From NCBI RefSeq assembly GCF_050749805.1, contig NZ_CP192738.1, positions 4,526,001-4,590,000 on the forward strand: a DNA stretch of 64,000 nucleotides, in the 5' to 3' direction. Under the pieces are notes generated by a model. The model was not told the DNA's origin and searched no databases. It worked only from the letters and a program-made list of their open reading frames with translations. This document shows, one piece after another, positions 61,181-64,000 of the stretch. The DNA comes from Hahella sp018986435. Its GTDB lineage: Bacteria > Pseudomonadota > Gammaproteobacteria > Pseudomonadales > Oleiphilaceae. Positions within the stretch are counted from its first letter, which is position 1. Every line of letters starts with the position of its first letter. A program made the position numbers and the translations under genes.

Positions 61181-61459
61181 ATGACGAAAGCGGAAGTACT
61201 TGCTTACTTCGGTTCGGTGGCGAACGTCGCCAAAACGTTAGGAATCACCACCCAGGCTGTTTATGAGTGGGGAGACTCGGTGCCTGAGCCGCGACAATGG
61301 CAATTGCAGGTTCTGACCGACGGCGTTCTAAAGGTTTCATCGAAACGAAGCAGACAAGGTAAATCATCCACTCAAACTCTAAAGAAAAATGTAAAGGTTG
61401 GACAAAAAGCCAAAAGCGACAAAACCGGCGATGCGGACAAAGTTACCAAGGGAATATAG
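61181..61459 (+). CDS. Cro-like phage-type regulator with basic tail
   Basis: 92 residues. The first about 50 residues read like Cro-family proteins (KAEVLAYFGSVANVAKTLGITTQAVYEWGDSVPEPRQWQLQVLTDG). The rest is a Lys/Ser-rich basic tail, longer than in typical Cro. The start at 61181 is fixed by AAGGAGG 6 bp upstream; the open frame extends 135 bp further but crosses the operators. It is divergent from CI paralog 2. No replication or lysis genes of a phage follow. Confidence 0.87.
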   Translation: MTKAEVLAYFGSVANVAKTLGITTQAVYEWGDSVPEPRQWQLQVLTDGVLKVSSKRSRQGKSSTQTLKKNVKVGQKAKSDKTGDADKVTKGI

Positions 61460-61480
61460 AGGAATAGCAAAGGGAGGCCC

Positions 61481-61708
61481 ATGCTGTTATTAAGCCTGAC
61501 CGGAGCCATATTGATTATGACTGCATTGTGTTTGCTGTTCTTCATCAGAAATGCGAAAGCCTCGGAATTGCGGCTGCGCCTGATGAAAGAAAACTACGAA
61601 GCATTCAAGAAGCTCCCCAGCTATGAAGACATGCTTTACCGGTTTTGGATTCCCCTCACTCGATTTGAGGAGAAAGCGACAGGCGAACAAAGGAAGGAGG
61701 AAAGTTGA
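61481..61708 (+). CDS. Small single-pass membrane protein
   Basis: 75 residues with one N-terminal hydrophobic helix (LLLSLTGAILIMTALCLLFFI), then a charged helical tail. I do not recognise the family. A GGGAGG site is just before the ATG. It lies 21 bp after the Cro-like gene and is probably cotranscribed with it. In phage immunity regions such small membrane proteins can serve superinfection exclusion; that is only a guess here. Confidence 0.6.
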   Translation: MLLLSLTGAILIMTALCLLFFIRNAKASELRLRLMKENYEAFKKLPSYEDMLYRFWIPLTRFEEKATGEQRKEES

Positions 61709-61746
61709 ACCCAGATTTATCGACCTGAGTCATCGACAGATATTTT

Positions 61747-61780
61747 AAAAGAAGGTGAGCGTAACGCTCACCTTCTTAAC
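61747..61780. terminator. Strong bidirectional terminator
   Basis: A 13-bp perfect stem (61749-61761 with 61765-61777) with a TAA loop, flanked by TTTTAAAA on the left and TTAACTTA on the right. It separates the phage-type operon from the converging metalloprotease gene. Confidence 0.75.
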
Positions 61781-61792
61781 TTATGACCGGCG

Positions 61793-64000
61793 TTATTTAC
61801 GAGGAAATTTAAACCGCAACCAACCCAGCGCCGCCAGCATCAGCCAAACTGCGCCGCCACCGCCGGAGTCGCCACCACCTGAGTCGCCACCACCTGAGTC
61901 GCCACCACCTGAGTCGCCACCACCTGAGTCGCCACCACCTGAGTCGCCACCACCTGAGTCGCTACCACCTGAGTCGTCGCCACCAGTCGGCTCTTCATCA
62001 TCGTTTGCGATAACACCTGAAGCCGTCGCCTGGCCGAGAATTCCAGAAGATGGATTGCTTATTGTCAGCGTGAAAGACTCATCCGTCTCAAATGTCGTAT
62101 CGCCAGAAACATTAATCGTAAATGTCTTGCTGAACTCACCCGCGGACAAACTCACTGATCCAGAAGGCAATGCGCCGCCAAAGTCGGTCGCATTGGCTTG
62201 ATTAGCGCCCGACCCTGCTACGCTGTAATCCACTGTCATATCGACAATCGCGTACTGACGGGAAACTTGGAAAGTAAAAGCAGTCTGACCGCTGTTCCCT
62301 TCAACTTGGTCCGCACTGATCGCGCTGACGGAAATATTCCCTGACGTATTCACAGAAACCAGAGAGAATTTGTCAGGGGAAACGTTAAAGAACACGTTGT
62401 CGCTGCACTTCACCCGAATCCGTCCATTTGCGGTGTCCGTGTTGGGAGCAACCACTCTTTCGAATCCATCGTTGGACGCGCCGGCTTTAATCATCGTTGT
62501 GAACGTGGAGCCGCCGTCTTTCGATAATTCGATATCCACCTGGCTGCAACTGACTGGCGCCAGATTTGTGTTCGCCACATTCCAGGACACATCCATCTGC
62601 TGTCCACCGGTATATGTGCCTGCGCCTGGGGCCGTTACTTTAAATGGCCCTGAGTCGCCATCAACCGTTAACTTGACGTCGTCCTGGTTCACGCCAAAAT
62701 CGCCCGACCTGACCGTGACCCTGAAGTTTAGATCCCTGTCTCTTGTCGGAAGCGCTTCGCCAAAAGATCCCGTCAAATCTCCAGAAAGTATGGTATCCAG
62801 TTTTGGAAAGTAGCGCGTAGGCGATGTCGTACCCTGAAAAGATCTAAACAATGGGCGAGAGCCATCGTCTGTCGCCATTTGCTCAGCGTCAGCGGTGGAG
62901 CCGCCAAGGTCCTTCTGCTCCCATGTATAGGTCAAGCCCGCAAGATCGCCTGAATCAACATCTGATGCCGCAGCAGTCAGCATAAACGGAGTGCTGGCCG
63001 GAATTGTGCGATTAACCCCCGCATCAACTGTTGGTGGTGTATTGCTTACGCTCACCAATGTTCCACAACTGGCGCCACTCCCTCCAATAATGTGGTTATG
63101 AATCTGCTCCAAGCTGCCACCATGGAAGAAGTCATCTGCATTATTCTGCACGTTTTGCGGAGAGCAGAGTCCCGAGTAAGACATAATCGTTGAACCAGAC
63201 CCAACTTCCCATGCGCTACTGGCTGAACGACGACCTCCGCCGCAATCACCACTAGTCGCATTGAAGGTGTGACCTGCGCCAAATTGGTGTCCAAGCTCAT
63301 GGGCCAGCAAGTCAGTTACGAAGTACTCAAAGCGACCATCTGGGTTTCCAAGTCCAGTCCGCCCTTGCGCTTTGTAATTACTGCTACAAACCACTCCAAC
63401 ATAAGCCAGGCCGCCACCCACTTGGTTGAGAAGATGCCCGACATCGTAGTTCGCAGTTCCAATAACGCTGTCGAGGTTGGATTGGTTTTCCGACAACATA
63501 TTAGAGGAGCTCGAGTAAGGATCTGTCGACGAATCCGTGTAAATAATGCTGTCATTATTCGCAATCAACTGAAAGCGAACTGCAATTTCCTTCTCATAGA
63601 TCTGATTCAGGCGGTTAACCACAGAGACAATAAACGCCTGTGTTTCCGCTACCGATGGATGGCTGGAATCGCTGCTGACAGAGGCTGAAAACTCCCCAGT
63701 GGAAGCCATCGCCAAACGGTAAACTTTATAGCTGTCTCCAAAACTTACTCGCTCCGCCAAAACCGGCATTTCGAGAGTTTTCAGATAACTATATTCGCCA
63801 CTCTCAGCAGCATGATCATGCTCCGCCGTTTCACACTGCAAAGGCTCTTTACTTGGCATGTCCTCTTTGAAAAAGCCACGATATTGGCTGGCGTTGTCTG
63901 TCTCACTGAAGCTGGATTCCGGCTCGATTACCATGGTGGCTTCAGGGGTGTTCACATAACCGTGGAAACCACGGGGTGTAGTGTCGATACGCCCGCTGAC
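61793..64000 (-). CDS. Reprolysin-like metalloprotease with Calx-beta domain and GlyGly-CTERM tail (5' truncated)
   Basis: The frame stays open to the right edge (SGRIDTTPRGFHGY precedes the first listed start, a GTG), so the N-terminus lies outside. About 735 residues are seen. The zinc site is HELGHQFGAGH, followed by the Met-turn IMSYSG, which is the reprolysin/metzincin pattern. Ig-like and Calx-beta domains (VEGNSGQTAFTFQV...FETDESFTLTISNP) follow. A (SGGGD)n linker and a C-terminal GGGGAVWLMLAALGWLRF plus basic residues match the GlyGly-CTERM sorting signal. The protein should be exported and processed by a rhombosortase. Confidence 0.9.
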   Translation of the reverse strand, partial: VSGRIDTTPRGFHGYVNTPEATMVIEPESSFSETDNASQYRGFFKEDMPSKEPLQCETAEHDHAAESGEYSYLKTLEMPVLAERVSFGDSYKVYRLAMASTGEFSASVSSDSSHPSVAETQAFIVSVVNRLNQIYEKEIAVRFQLIANNDSIIYTDSSTDPYSSSSNMLSENQSNLDSVIGTANYDVGHLLNQVGGGLAYVGVVCSSNYKAQGRTGLGNPDGRFEYFVTDLLAHELGHQFGAGHTFNATSGDCGGGRRSASSAWEVGSGSTIMSYSGLCSPQNVQNNADDFFHGGSLEQIHNHIIGGSGASCGTLVSVSNTPPTVDAGVNRTIPASTPFMLTAAASDVDSGDLAGLTYTWEQKDLGGSTADAEQMATDDGSRPLFRSFQGTTSPTRYFPKLDTILSGDLTGSFGEALPTRDRDLNFRVTVRSGDFGVNQDDVKLTVDGDSGPFKVTAPGAGTYTGGQQMDVSWNVANTNLAPVSCSQVDIELSKDGGSTFTTMIKAGASNDGFERVVAPNTDTANGRIRVKCSDNVFFNVSPDKFSLVSVNTSGNISVSAISADQVEGNSGQTAFTFQVSRQYAIVDMTVDYSVAGSGANQANATDFGGALPSGSVSLSAGEFSKTFTINVSGDTTFETDESFTLTISNPSSGILGQATASGVIANDDEEPTGGDDSGGSDSGGGDSGGGDSGGGDSGGGDSGGGDSGGGDSGGGGAVWLMLAALGWLRFKFPRK
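61866..61985 (-). repeat. 15-bp coding repeat, (SGGGD)n linker
   Basis: Seven consecutive 15-bp units (GAGTCGCCACCACCT on the plus strand), the last with one change, followed by a degenerate unit. They encode Ser-Gly-Gly-Gly-Asp on the minus strand, just before the C-terminal sorting helix. The copy number is likely to vary by slippage in steps of five residues. Confidence 0.9.

Noticed and set aside
61866..61985. Short regular repeats as a possible CRISPR array
   Set aside because: The units are 15 bp with no spacers and lie inside a coding frame as SGGGD repeats.

Overview
The window reads as chromosome of a GC-rich marine gammaproteobacterium. The mix of TRAP transport, a Pseudomonas-type lipase with its foldase, a maltotetraose-type amylase, a type VI secretion system (T6SS) and a GlyGly-CTERM protease points to the Oceanospirillales, most likely Hahella or a close relative. 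That placement is recognition from gene content, not a database match. No rRNA or tRNA genes and no CRISPR array were recognised.

Layout. 1-3.5 kb: the end of a RAYT-type transposase, a VOC protein, a LysR regulator and a small divergent operon (ABM monooxygenase, DUF2798, Rid protein). 3.5-7.1 kb: lipase plus steric foldase, then two DUF4136 lipoproteins. 7.2-14.8 kb: a minus-strand signalling operon (TonB-dependent receptor, YfiR-like protein, CHASE8-like/HAMP hybrid kinase, two single-domain response regulators) facing a REC-degenerate GGDEF-EAL protein. 14.8-24.4 kb: an HD protein, a sigma-54 activator, a TRAP transporter, a family I CoA-transferase and a convergent ThDP enzyme closely resembling human ILVBL/HACL2; together they suggest uptake and C1-shortening of a 2-hydroxy or 2-oxo monocarboxylate.

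24.7-47 kb is a T6SS island. On the plus strand lie an effector-loading module (DUF6484, DUF4150 PAAR-like, DUF2169, TIGR02270, degenerate ketosynthase) and an AHH-type nuclease effector. These are followed by a tandem array of five 193-codon Imm11/DUF1629 immunity genes and a sixth copy with an internal deletion, then another helical candidate immunity gene. After a secreted twin P-domain protein comes hcp with a structured, repeat-rich leader. A MITE-like element separates hcp from the minus-strand operon tagH-tssJ-tssK-tssL-tssM-tagF-pppA. The sheath, baseplate, ClpV, VgrG and PpkA-kinase genes are not in the window, so the system must be completed elsewhere.

47.4-50.8 kb: a three-gene signalling module (membrane-tethered REC, REC-TPR, compact histidine kinase). 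50.9-56.7 kb: a UPF0149/SEC-C protein, a MalT-type activator with tandem MalT-box-like sites upstream, a secreted GH13 amylase and glutaredoxin 1. 56.8-59.7 kb: an OmpA-like protein with a duplicated N-terminal domain and a sulfide:quinone oxidoreductase. 59.8-61.7 kb: a phage-type immunity region (two paralogous CI-like repressors with the same operator design, and a Cro-like gene). 61.8-64 kb: the C-terminal part of a reprolysin-like metalloprotease that ends in a (SGGGD)n linker and a GlyGly-CTERM sorting tail and runs off the right edge.
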